Assembly (NCBI GenBank): GCA_036746235.1
Contig: DAIOEN010000123.1
Span: 1-21,524, forward strand
Source: CALARM01 sp036746235
GTDB taxonomy: Bacteria; Vulcanimicrobiota; SpSt-956; JAKJGF01
DNA: 21,524 bases
Direction: 5' to 3'
Below, in pieces: positions 6,368 to 14,206 of this stretch. Under the pieces are notes generated by a model that was given only the letters and a program-made list of their open reading frames with translations, made no database searches and had not been told where the DNA came from. Position 1 is the stretch's first letter, and each line of letters opens with the position of its first letter. The position numbers were made by a program, and so were the translations under genes.

Positions 6368-8551
6368 TCAAATTTTCACAAAAACCAGAAAAGACAGAGG
6401 AAAATTACTTTTTATAATATCTAATTTTTCTTTATTACTATCATAGATTGCAACAGAAGATGTATTTGCATAATTGCTTTCACCAAACATATAAAATATT
6501 CCATCTTCAGTAGAAATAGACTGTAAAATTTTAAAACCTGTATATTTTTGTTCTGTCAGTGAATTAAATTTATTTTTATCAAAAGCCTGTATAGAGCCAG
6601 TTACGCCTGTTACAATATAAATCTTATCCGGTTCACTGGAATAAAACAGTACATTTAAAGGATCTCCGTTTACAGCAATAGTCCCTGTTGTATTGCCTGA
6701 TATAGTATCCACAACAGCAACTTTATTACTTCCTGAAAGACACACATAAACTCTATCTTTATCTCCTCCGGCACCTTTTGGTTTAGAGCCTCTAAAAGTT
6801 AAAATATTTTTTATCATAAAATATTCCGTATCAAATACAGTTATAGTTTCATTTCTTTCACCTGTTATAAAAAGTCTGTCTCCTGAAGGAGAAAGAGATG
6901 CGTAAAGAGGTCCTATTCCAACGATTGCAGAGCTTCTATATTCTTCCAGATCTTCCGAACTTATAAAATAAATCCTATTAGTAACACTGTTAAGGACATA
7001 AAGAAGATTTTCATCATATGAGAGAAGAATATAAGAAATGCCTGATTCCATTTTTCTTGACTTTACAATTTTCTCTGTGTCTATATCTATCCGGTAAATT
7101 CTATTATCTCCGGGAGTGGAAGTATAAAGACAACGGTGTTTTTTAGAATAACATACAGGCCCTCCTCTGACAGGCAATTTTATAAAATCCCGGACATCCC
7201 TGTTAAGAAGATTTAATTCTTTAATAGTAAAATCTCTGGCAGAAGTCATAAAAAGGAATTTACCTTTTTTAGGCAAATGTGATATATATCTGGAGGTATT
7301 GTAACTGAACAATATAACAAATAAAAGGAGAATTACTATGGCAATTACGCCGTATCGGGAAGCAATAAAAGGATTTTTAGCTTTAAAATCCGTTATAATT
7401 TCTTCAACCTTTTCCTGAGATATGGCATGAGGAGTGGAAGGTGAAGGTTCTTCTTTTATTTCTTCCTGCCGTTTTTTTATTTCTTCTTCCTTTTTTTTCA
7501 ATACGGCAGACAGGTCCAGTTCATGGAGATCCATTTTCTCCATAAGTTTTTTCACTGCATTTATATCAGGTCTGTTATCAGGCTGTATTTCAAGACATCT
7601 ATCTATAAACCTCTGAACCTTTTCGGAAACAAAACGTTTGTGTTTTCGAAGAGGCTTAAACTCATAGGGGTATTCCTCCGGGTTCACTCCTGTAAGCATA
7701 TAATAAAAAGTTACACCTAAAGCAAAAATATCTGCCCTGGTATTGGTAAAGTCCACTCCCCTCTGTTCAGGAGCGGCATAGCCAAGAGTACCGCGGCTGG
7801 CCATAGTTCCATCTTTTTCAGTATTAAAAAAAGTTCCTATACCGTAATTTATAAATTTTACGGAACCATCGAGAGCCATCATTACATTTGCAGGTTTTAA
7901 ATCACCGAAGCCTACAGGAAAAGGTTTTTTGTTATGAAGATAATAAAGAGCATCACCGAGTTTTTCCATAATACCGAAAATTGTTTTCAATGGTATCGGT
8001 GTTCCATCCTGTGAATAGACTCTCATTAATTCTTCAAGGGTATTACCTTCGATAAACTCCGTTACTATAAAAAATCTGGCACTTTTATTTTCATCAAAGA
8101 TAGAAAAATAGTCATATATTTTTGAAAGATTCGGATGGGCCACATCGGTCAGGAAAGATGTCATTCTTTCAAGTCTCTTCACATTATCACGGATAATATC
8201 TTCCGGAATACCTTCTCCGGCGATATATTGTATCTCTTTTATAGACTTTATAATAGCCCTTTCATCTTTTTCTTTGAGATCCTTTACTTTATAAACCACT
8301 CCGTTTATATCTTCAGACAGGTTATCTAAAATTTCATATCGTTCAGATAAAATTTTTCCTTCTTCAAATGGCTTTAGGACAGGGGGGCCTGAAGGTTTCT
8401 TAATATAAGAGGAAATTTTTTTTTCTTTCCAGTCAGAAGAAACCAGTAATTCCTGTTTAATATGCCCTCCGTCGGATGAAGGGAGAGCATAATCTGCTGC
8501 AAGATCTATATAATGGTTCTTTTCTTTTCCGTATTCCATATTATTACTCAT
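6368..8551 (-). CDS. membrane Ser/Thr kinase-like protein (possible pseudokinase) with outer seven-bladed YVTN-type propeller (module 1)
   Basis: A 727-residue protein. Order: a 70-residue leader conserved with its paralogue (starting YIDLAADYALPSS at Y14); kinase fold about 71-340; charged coiled coil 351-368; one membrane helix about 401-417; and seven propeller blades 430-727, visible as repeats around LYTST, LYVLNS, LFITGE, VYVCLSG, IYIVTG and FYMFG. The kinase would face the cytoplasm and the propeller the outside, an arrangement like mycobacterial PknD. K102 (strand-3 Lys), D217-L-K219 and N222 of the catalytic loop, and A260-P-E are present. The Gly-rich loop is degraded, H-R-D reads F-G-D, and D-F-G reads N235-Y-G, so the metal-binding Asp is missing. 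It may be inactive or an atypical kinase. Start: ATG after AGGGAG at 6 bases, with an extended -10 promoter upstream. It heads the module 1 pseudopilin genes, suggesting it senses or controls them. Confidence 0.88.
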   Translation of the reverse strand: MSNNMEYGKEKNHYIDLAADYALPSSDGGHIKQELLVSSDWKEKKISSYIKKPSGPPVLKPFEEGKILSERYEILDNLSEDINGVVYKVKDLKEKDERAIIKSIKEIQYIAGEGIPEDIIRDNVKRLERMTSFLTDVAHPNLSKIYDYFSIFDENKSARFFIVTEFIEGNTLEELMRVYSQDGTPIPLKTIFGIMEKLGDALYYLHNKKPFPVGFGDLKPANVMMALDGSVKFINYGIGTFFNTEKDGTMASRGTLGYAAPEQRGVDFTNTRADIFALGVTFYYMLTGVNPEEYPYEFKPLRKHKRFVSEKVQRFIDRCLEIQPDNRPDINAVKKLMEKMDLHELDLSAVLKKKEEEIKKRQEEIKEEPSPSTPHAISQEKVEEIITDFKAKNPFIASRYGVIAIVILLLFVILFSYNTSRYISHLPKKGKFLFMTSARDFTIKELNLLNRDVRDFIKLPVRGGPVCYSKKHRCLYTSTPGDNRIYRIDIDTEKIVKSRKMESGISYILLSYDENLLYVLNSVTNRIYFISSEDLEEYRSSAIVGIGPLYASLSPSGDRLFITGERNETITVFDTEYFMIKNILTFRGSKPKGAGGDKDRVYVCLSGSNKVAVVDTISGNTTGTIAVNGDPLNVLFYSSEPDKIYIVTGVTGSIQAFDKNKFNSLTEQKYTGFKILQSISTEDGIFYMFGESNYANTSSVAIYDSNKEKLDIIKSNFPLSFLVFVKI
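7500..8512 (-). repeat. kinase-domain direct repeat, left copy (partner at 20030-21042)
   Basis: The partner of the right-hand copy, in the same orientation. The strongest identity is around the activation loop (about 7690-7930), with divergence rising sharply once the membrane helix and propeller are reached. Confidence 0.75.
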
Positions 8552-8608
8552 AATATTCTCCCTGTAAGTTTGTGAAAATTATGTATAGTAGAAACAGGGT
8601 ATATGAAT

Positions 8609-8617
8609 ATTATATCA
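8609..8617 (-). promoter_or_regulatory. extended -10 promoter of the module 1 kinase gene
   Basis: TGA-TATAAT (8617-8609, minus strand) is an exact extended -10 motif, about 58 bases upstream of the kinase ATG at 8551. No convincing -35 box lies at the right distance (TTTCCC or similar), which extended -10 promoters can tolerate. I see nothing else definite in the 184-base gap 8552-8735: no terminator and no small ORF with a ribosome site. Confidence 0.55.
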
Positions 8618-8735
8618 AATTTCTATAAATAAGGGAAAGAAATTATTATTCTGACTGATTTCTGTAAAACCACCTGATTTTTTACACTACATATAGGATT
8701 ACGAGCCATCATTCTGAGAAGAAGGAATTAGCAGG

Positions 8736-9494
8736 TTATTCCCCGGTAAAGGTAATCGTTTTTCCATCTGTACGATGAGACAGATAATTTAAAAAAACGT
8801 ACCACACCAATGTCATTGACAACATCTCCAGATATTCCTCACAAATTCTCATCACATGAATAATTATAGCAGAATTAACGTGAAATAGATCTTGCAGCAG
8901 AATGAGCGGTTTCCCCATACCATCCACATAATCCAATACTTCTGCAATTATAATAAATACCACTGCAACAAATAAAATTCTTCTCACCTTAAGGCCTTTT
9001 AATTCATGCCATAAAAAATATAGCATAAAAAGACCTGCAAGTAAAAGGAATGGGCCAACAGTTATCTGCCACCGGTAAGACGGATACACAGACATCAACT
9101 TTGCAGTAAGAGAATCCCCATGCATCTTTATCCAGTAATTGGTGTAATCTCCTATACTTTCGTGGAAGGCAGTGCCATCGTCTATGGCAATACACATAAA
9201 AAATATGCCGTAGAAAAACCATATAATACCTTTTTTCAGGTTCTCTGCTTTTACGAAGAAACAGATACATAACAGTGTTATACCGATACAAAAGGTCTGT
9301 ATGGATGAAAAGAAGTTGGCAAAAGAATGTTCACCTGTAATATTAAAGATCTTTCGAAAGGATGGTACTGGAATAAATATAAAGAGATTTGAAGCAATAA
9401 AAATATCCAGTAAGATTAAAATAATCTCAATAATAAGACAAATAATAAAAACATAATAAATAAGCTTTTTCATTGAAATACTGTACAAAGACAT
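8736..9494 (-). CDS. uncharacterised six-helix membrane protein with DDxxxxHE and EExxEM motifs
   Basis: I do not recognise this 252-residue protein by name. About six membrane helices are visible (roughly residues 11-33, 62-82, 88-105, 145-163, 171-188, 224-238). Charged residues lie at helix ends: D105-D106 and H111-E112 after helix 3, E184 and D188 in helix 5, and E219-E220-x2-E223-M before helix 6. It resembles a loose group of hypothetical membrane proteins with an (S/A)xDExxxxHE-like motif. Paired acidic and His residues could bind metal, but that is inference. It sits between the ABC permease/peptidase and kinase 1 and has its own extended -10 promoter. The ATG at 9494 has only a distant AGAGGA; the ATG at 9473 is an alternative with no ribosome site. 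Its C-terminus is short and hydrophilic. Confidence 0.7.
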   Translation of the reverse strand: MSLYSISMKKLIYYVFIICLIIEIILILLDIFIASNLFIFIPVPSFRKIFNITGEHSFANFFSSIQTFCIGITLLCICFFVKAENLKKGIIWFFYGIFFMCIAIDDGTAFHESIGDYTNYWIKMHGDSLTAKLMSVYPSYRWQITVGPFLLLAGLFMLYFLWHELKGLKVRRILFVAVVFIIIAEVLDYVDGMGKPLILLQDLFHVNSAIIIHVMRICEEYLEMLSMTLVWYVFLNYLSHRTDGKTITFTGE

Positions 9495-9522
9495 CTTTAA
9501 ATGAAAATTCCTCTACTTTTAA

Positions 9523-9551
9523 ATTATAACAAATTTATAAAAAAAGGTGAA
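9523..9551 (-). promoter_or_regulatory. extended -10 promoter of the 252-residue membrane protein gene
   Basis: TGT-TATAAT (9531-9523, minus strand) is an exact extended -10 motif. The hexamer 17 bases upstream is TTCACC (9551-9546), a partial -35 match (4 of 6). It lies in the 77-base gap after the permease stop codon, so the membrane protein can be transcribed independently of the ABC genes. Confidence 0.55.
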
Positions 9552-9571
9552 ACATCTCTATATTAAATCCT

Positions 9572-12500
9572 CTATAGAGTTTTTACTGTAATAACATTAT
9601 CATTTACTATTCTATCAATAAGTTTGTATACAGGATCTATTCCTGCCTGAACAGGTTTTTTATCTACCGTAACAGTTATAGTATTTATACCGGTCTTGAT
9701 TTCTTTTTTCTCAAGATATATAAAATTTCCATCTGTCCCTGTTACTCCAACATCAATAAGGTCTTTCATTTCTACAGGTGTTTCTCTGCCAAGACTGTCA
9801 CAGCGGTTCTTTCTTGCTTTAATTGTAAGACTTATATCATATTTTCCGTCACTTCTTTTCTTTACTGTTGCACTTTCCGTTTTATTATCCCAGATAGTAA
9901 TAGTTTCCAGGAGATCTGTAAGAATGTATTCTTTATCGGGAGGAGTGACAGAGCGGAGATAATCAATAAGATCTGAAGCCAGAGGGTATGGATGGCCTTT
10001 TTTATAGTCATGAAAAAATTTTGAAAGAGCATTATTTAGAACCTCTTCACCGAGATAATCCCTCAGGGTATACATAACAATAGCACCTTTTCTATAGTAA
10101 ATATACTGATCCTTATCACCCTTAACCTGTGATAAAGGAACATCCCTTGCAACAGCTCTTTCTCCGAGATATTTCTGCATCTCGAATTTAAGAAAATTAC
10201 TTACACTCACCATACCATAAGCCTTCTCTACAGAGGTTATGGCAGAATACTGAGTCAGAGTTTCCAGAATTATATGAAGGCCCTGTGCTCTTGCAGGTAT
10301 AAGCTGCTGTCCCCACCACTGATGGGATGTTTCATGGGCAGTAACAAAAAAAGGATAATCTACCAGGCCGGGATAATCTTTACGTATAAGGGACAGAAGT
10401 CCCATAGTTTCTTCAAAAGCAATGGTGCCAGATGTACTTACAGCCATTCCCCAATAACCAGGAAGTTCTACAATACGAAGTTGATGATAGGGATAGGGAG
10501 AAAAACTGGAACTGTTGAAATCAATAGCTCCCTTCATACCCTTAATCAGGCGGTGAATATTGTACTTATGACTGTGATGATAATAAACTTCAAGTAAAAT
10601 ATCGTTATATGTTTCTCTTATAACATCATATTTCCCTGAGATTACGAAAAACTGCATAACCATAGGACCGTCTGACTCATATTTAAAATAATTTCTTCCT
10701 CCTTCTGTCCACTCTTTTTTCAGGCTTCCAGGAAGAAAAGCCCTCTGATCCGGATCAGTGCTTATAGTGCCATGAAAAGGAATAAAAAGACCGTCAAAAC
10801 TCATAGCGCCATGTTCTCTTGCCTCTTCTCTGTCTATAACAGGAGGTAAAGATTCTACAGGTTTGTCATCTATTTTTTTATCATCATCTTTATTCACCTC
10901 ATCTTTTATATAAGGTATAAATCCTATATGAGGTAAAAATGTGTCACTCATTAATCTGCTACCATTATAAACAAGCTCATATTCACCGGGTTTCTGAGAG
11001 AACCCCGGTGAAGGTTTTATGTCATAATTAAACGTCAGAGAAATTTCTTTACCGGGAGCCAGAGCTTCATGAAGATGGAAATGATAGACCGTCCATCGGG
11101 GAAGAAATGAAACTTCTGCCGGTTCTGAAGAGCCGACCTTTACATCTGTCAGACGGGGCATGGCCTTATCATTGACAAGGACATCTGTTACCGGTGTTGA
11201 AGTAAGATTCTTCAGACTATAACTGATATTAGCAGAAAGGCGTCTCTCTTTCGGGAAAAAGGAAAAATCTCCTGATACGCCGGTAATAACAGGCTGAGCA
11301 GAAGAAAGATGAGAATATTTTTCAATATATTTCTTCATCTCTTCTTTTTCCACGGCTTTATCCATGCTTTTTTCTACCATCTGTTCCGGTGTTTTATAAA
11401 GGATATGAGTGTTATAATAAATCCATCCTCCTGTGAGTATAAAAAGGATACAGGAAAGTAAAAAACTGTAACGAAGAGAGCCAGTAAAGCGTTTTCTTGC
11501 AAGTTTTATTCTATCTTTAAAAGAGGACGTAACACCTCGAATCCAGAAAAGTTGAGTAAGAATAAATATAATGACGGCACATAAAGTCCAGTAAAGCTGG
11601 TACCATCTCACAGGCCCAAGATAATGGCCATAACCGTTCATATCAGTATAATTGGGCAGAGGGATATAATTATAAATAAGAAGAGTATAATCATTTATTA
11701 CAGGGAACTGAGTTAATGACGGTATAAAAATAAAAGCAAAAAGACTCAAAAAATGTCCCATGTATTTGTTATTTACCAGCACATGTATGAACAGAACAGG
11801 TACCATAAGGATAATCATAGAAGGTAAAGTAATGGTAAAAACAGAGGTAAAATAAAGACTTACTTCATAATTAAAATATCCTGAAATAGTCTGATAAATC
11901 ATAGATACGATAATAAGAAGAAAAAGGGCACAAATCTGTATGAGTATTACACAGATAAGTCTGGCAAGAGAAAAGATATAATCAGGAGTTACAGAAGTAT
12001 CTATCAGACTGTCCATAGCGGAATCCCTGTCTCTCCAGAGGCTTTCTCCAAGTAAAAAAATGAGAAATAAAGACAGAAACCACGTAAAATACCAGCTAAT
12101 ACCGGTGACATAACCTGTGGTGGGCCAGGAAGGAACACCATAATTTGTATCAATTCCACCTATAGTTGAACAGATAAAGAGTAAAATACCTGCTAAAATT
12201 GTAACCCAGAACCATTTATTACCTGCAATATAACGGAATTCAAAATCTGTCTGTTCCCATAACTGTATCAATTTTCCTGTAAAGCCATCGTTAAGTTTTA
12301 ACACTGGCATGTCGAAATTTTTCTTTTCTTCTCTTCCATCTTCTGAAGCAATACTTTTCTTTCTAAAACAAGTTTCAAATATAGAAGGCATGGAAAAACG
12401 AAAGTATTTTATAAGATACATAATACCGACCCATGTAATGGAAAGCCAGACGATACGATTTACTATAACTATAGAGCTCACAGCTACAGTAAGGGTATTT

Positions 12501-13195
12501 TTCTCCACAGGAGTCCAGTATTCCATTTCCTGTCCCGATGGAATTAATATATCGAAAAAAGCCTCTGCTCCTTTAATTCCAATCCATTCGAAAGGTATTG
12601 AAAAAATTTGAAGTATTACAGGACATGCAATGGCCATTATATAAACCCATATAATACGTCTCGCAAGTAAACCTGTAGCAAAATATAGTGTTCCAAGAAT
12701 AATTATATCGGGGATTACGTAACAGATATAAGGATAAAGGTAACTCCAGAGATGAAAATTTCCTATATGGGCAGAAACATTGGAAGGCAGAAGAGAACCT
12801 GCAAAAAGCCCTGCTCCTATACTGCACATAATAATAAAAGCTGTAAGCCATGCAGCCAGAAGTCGCCCGATTATGTAATGATATTCACTGACGCCTCCAG
12901 TCACAAGAAGAGGATAAAAGTTCGTATCAAAATCCTTTGTGGCACTTTCACCAAAGAGTCCTCCTGATAATCCGATAAGAGCAAATAACATTAACAGTGT
13001 GGTAAAAACATAAATCATATAAGGTGAATTAACACAGAGAGGGACTTCAGAGCCAAGAAATTTCTGAAGATCACTTCCGAGAAGTCCTGTTAAACCCAGA
13101 GATATAGAAAAAAGGAGGAGAAAAAATATATAATTAGTTCCCCGTCGAAACTGGCTATATAACTCAAAGATAAAAATTTCAAAAATAGTTTTCAT
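9572..13195 (-). CDS. ABC-2 type permease fused to an M1-family (gluzincin) aminopeptidase domain
   Basis: A 1207-residue protein. The first half holds two ABC-2 permease-like sets of membrane helices (about 20-270 and 325-560), and a further helix near 585-605 leads into a large C-terminal region. That region is an M1 peptidase: H954-E-T-S-H958 followed by E978 gives the zinc site, and YYRKGAIVMYTL further on carries the expected catalytic Tyr. Spacing from the second His to the Glu is 19 residues, not the 18 of classical M1 enzymes, as I recall for this permease-fused family (family members often read HExxHQWWG...Q). The peptidase probably faces outside and may process peptides handled by the transporter. 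Its ATG overlaps the ATPase stop (ATGA), so the two are translationally coupled and surely one complex. Substrate is unknown. Confidence 0.88.
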   Translation of the reverse strand: MKTIFEIFIFELYSQFRRGTNYIFFLLLFSISLGLTGLLGSDLQKFLGSEVPLCVNSPYMIYVFTTLLMLFALIGLSGGLFGESATKDFDTNFYPLLVTGGVSEYHYIIGRLLAAWLTAFIIMCSIGAGLFAGSLLPSNVSAHIGNFHLWSYLYPYICYVIPDIIILGTLYFATGLLARRIIWVYIMAIACPVILQIFSIPFEWIGIKGAEAFFDILIPSGQEMEYWTPVEKNTLTVAVSSIVIVNRIVWLSITWVGIMYLIKYFRFSMPSIFETCFRKKSIASEDGREEKKNFDMPVLKLNDGFTGKLIQLWEQTDFEFRYIAGNKWFWVTILAGILLFICSTIGGIDTNYGVPSWPTTGYVTGISWYFTWFLSLFLIFLLGESLWRDRDSAMDSLIDTSVTPDYIFSLARLICVILIQICALFLLIIVSMIYQTISGYFNYEVSLYFTSVFTITLPSMIILMVPVLFIHVLVNNKYMGHFLSLFAFIFIPSLTQFPVINDYTLLIYNYIPLPNYTDMNGYGHYLGPVRWYQLYWTLCAVIIFILTQLFWIRGVTSSFKDRIKLARKRFTGSLRYSFLLSCILFILTGGWIYYNTHILYKTPEQMVEKSMDKAVEKEEMKKYIEKYSHLSSAQPVITGVSGDFSFFPKERRLSANISYSLKNLTSTPVTDVLVNDKAMPRLTDVKVGSSEPAEVSFLPRWTVYHFHLHEALAPGKEISLTFNYDIKPSPGFSQKPGEYELVYNGSRLMSDTFLPHIGFIPYIKDEVNKDDDKKIDDKPVESLPPVIDREEAREHGAMSFDGLFIPFHGTISTDPDQRAFLPGSLKKEWTEGGRNYFKYESDGPMVMQFFVISGKYDVIRETYNDILLEVYYHHSHKYNIHRLIKGMKGAIDFNSSSFSPYPYHQLRIVELPGYWGMAVSTSGTIAFEETMGLLSLIRKDYPGLVDYPFFVTAHETSHQWWGQQLIPARAQGLHIILETLTQYSAITSVEKAYGMVSVSNFLKFEMQKYLGERAVARDVPLSQVKGDKDQYIYYRKGAIVMYTLRDYLGEEVLNNALSKFFHDYKKGHPYPLASDLIDYLRSVTPPDKEYILTDLLETITIWDNKTESATVKKRSDGKYDISLTIKARKNRCDSLGRETPVEMKDLIDVGVTGTDGNFIYLEKKEIKTGINTITVTVDKKPVQAGIDPVYKLIDRIVNDNVITVKTL

Positions 13196-14085
13196 ACCTT
13201 TACCTCAGAGGGTTTAAGCCACCCTTTCAGAGCACAGAAATATACATCCTTTAAATCTGGTTCCAGTGGATCAAAATTCGCTTCAGGTCTATCTTCACTG
13301 AATATGTGAACTACAATCTTTCCCATAAAGAACCTGCTGGAAACAAGGCGGTATTTTTTTTCATAAAGGGATAAACTATCACGGTGTATTGTATACTGCC
13401 AGATTCTTCCTTTTAATTCTTTCATAAGGCACAGAGGTTCACCTGCAAGTACTACCTGCCCGTCTGAAATAATTGCCATATATGGACAGAGATCACTTAC
13501 ATCTTCAACTATATGAGTGGAGAGAATTATGGAAGATTGTTCGCTTATCTGGCTCAGAAGGTTCAGGAATCTTGTTCTTTCCGCAGGGTCCAGTCCTGCA
13601 GTCGGTTCATCTACTATGACTACCTTCGGATTTCCGAGTAATGACTGGGCAATACCAAATCTCTGTCTCATTCCTCCTGAATAACCGCTTACAGCTTTAT
13701 GTCTTACCTCATAAAGATTAACCTGTTTTAAAAGGTAATCAACTGTTTCTTTTCTTTCCTTTCTATTTGTAACACCCTTTAAGATGGCAAGATGATTCAA
13801 AAGGTTTACTGCAGACACTCCCTGATAGACTCCGAAGGATTGAGGGAGATAGCCGAGCATTTTCCGCATTTTTTCTTTATCTTTAAGTACATCTATGTCT
13901 CCCATGGAGATTGTTCCGCTGTCTGCTTCCTGAAGTGTCGCAATGGTGCGCATAAGAGAGGATTTACCTGCACCATTGGGGCCAAGAAGGCCGAACATAC
14001 CTACAGGTATATCCAGGTTAACACCTTTTAAAGCATGGGTGCCATTGGGATAGGTTTTGCTTAAATTTCTTATTTCTATATGCAT
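13192..14085 (-). CDS. ABC transporter ATP-binding protein
   Basis: A 297-residue cytoplasmic ATPase that drives the permease encoded directly after it. All nucleotide-binding elements are present: Walker A GPNGAGKS (35-42), Q-loop Q82, signature YSGGMRQR (135-142), Walker B VVIVDE (155-160) with the catalytic Glu, and H-loop His191. The C-terminal 75 residues are a family-specific extension. The start is the ATG at 14085, where the protein begins MHIEIRNLSKTY as in relatives, with GGA 6 bases upstream. An in-frame ATG at 14148 would add 21 polar residues without a ribosome site and is less likely. The gap 14086-14206 to the polyferredoxin gene has no convincing promoter, so read-through from module 2 is possible. 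It ends ATGA-overlapped with the permease gene. Confidence 0.92.
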   Translation of the reverse strand: MHIEIRNLSKTYPNGTHALKGVNLDIPVGMFGLLGPNGAGKSSLMRTIATLQEADSGTISMGDIDVLKDKEKMRKMLGYLPQSFGVYQGVSAVNLLNHLAILKGVTNRKERKETVDYLLKQVNLYEVRHKAVSGYSGGMRQRFGIAQSLLGNPKVVIVDEPTAGLDPAERTRFLNLLSQISEQSSIILSTHIVEDVSDLCPYMAIISDGQVVLAGEPLCLMKELKGRIWQYTIHRDSLSLYEKKYRLVSSRFFMGKIVVHIFSEDRPEANFDPLEPDLKDVYFCALKGWLKPSEVKV

Positions 14086-14206
14086 GGATATTCCATCTTC
14101 CTTATGATTGAATTTATGGTGACCTGTTCTAAGTACCGAACCGGTCATGGTTGTTAGTGGGCTTTCGAGATAGTACCTTTAAACTAATACTCTATTTAAG
14201 CCTCAC

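Noticed and set aside
7434..7720. Plus-strand ORFs opposite the kinase coiled coil and core, mirrored at 19955-20250
   Set aside because: They recur only because the opposite-strand kinase genes are paralogues; no ribosome sites, and composition is that of shadow frames.
9004..9291. Alternative minus-strand frame inside the 252-residue membrane protein
   Set aside because: Overlaps a clearly membrane-type coding frame; no ribosome site or recognisable motif.
9570..9584. Palindrome CTCTATAGAG followed by TTTTT as a terminator for the permease gene
   Set aside because: The T-run is on the plus strand, the wrong direction, and the palindrome has no loop.
14086..14148. 21-residue N-terminal extension of the ABC ATPase
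   Set aside because: No ribosome site at the ATG at 14148, and homologues begin at the MHIEIRNLSK segment.
14086..14206. Promoter upstream of the ABC ATPase (TTAAAT and TACTAT, 18-base spacing)
   Set aside because: The -35 matches only 3 of 6 positions; too weak to list.
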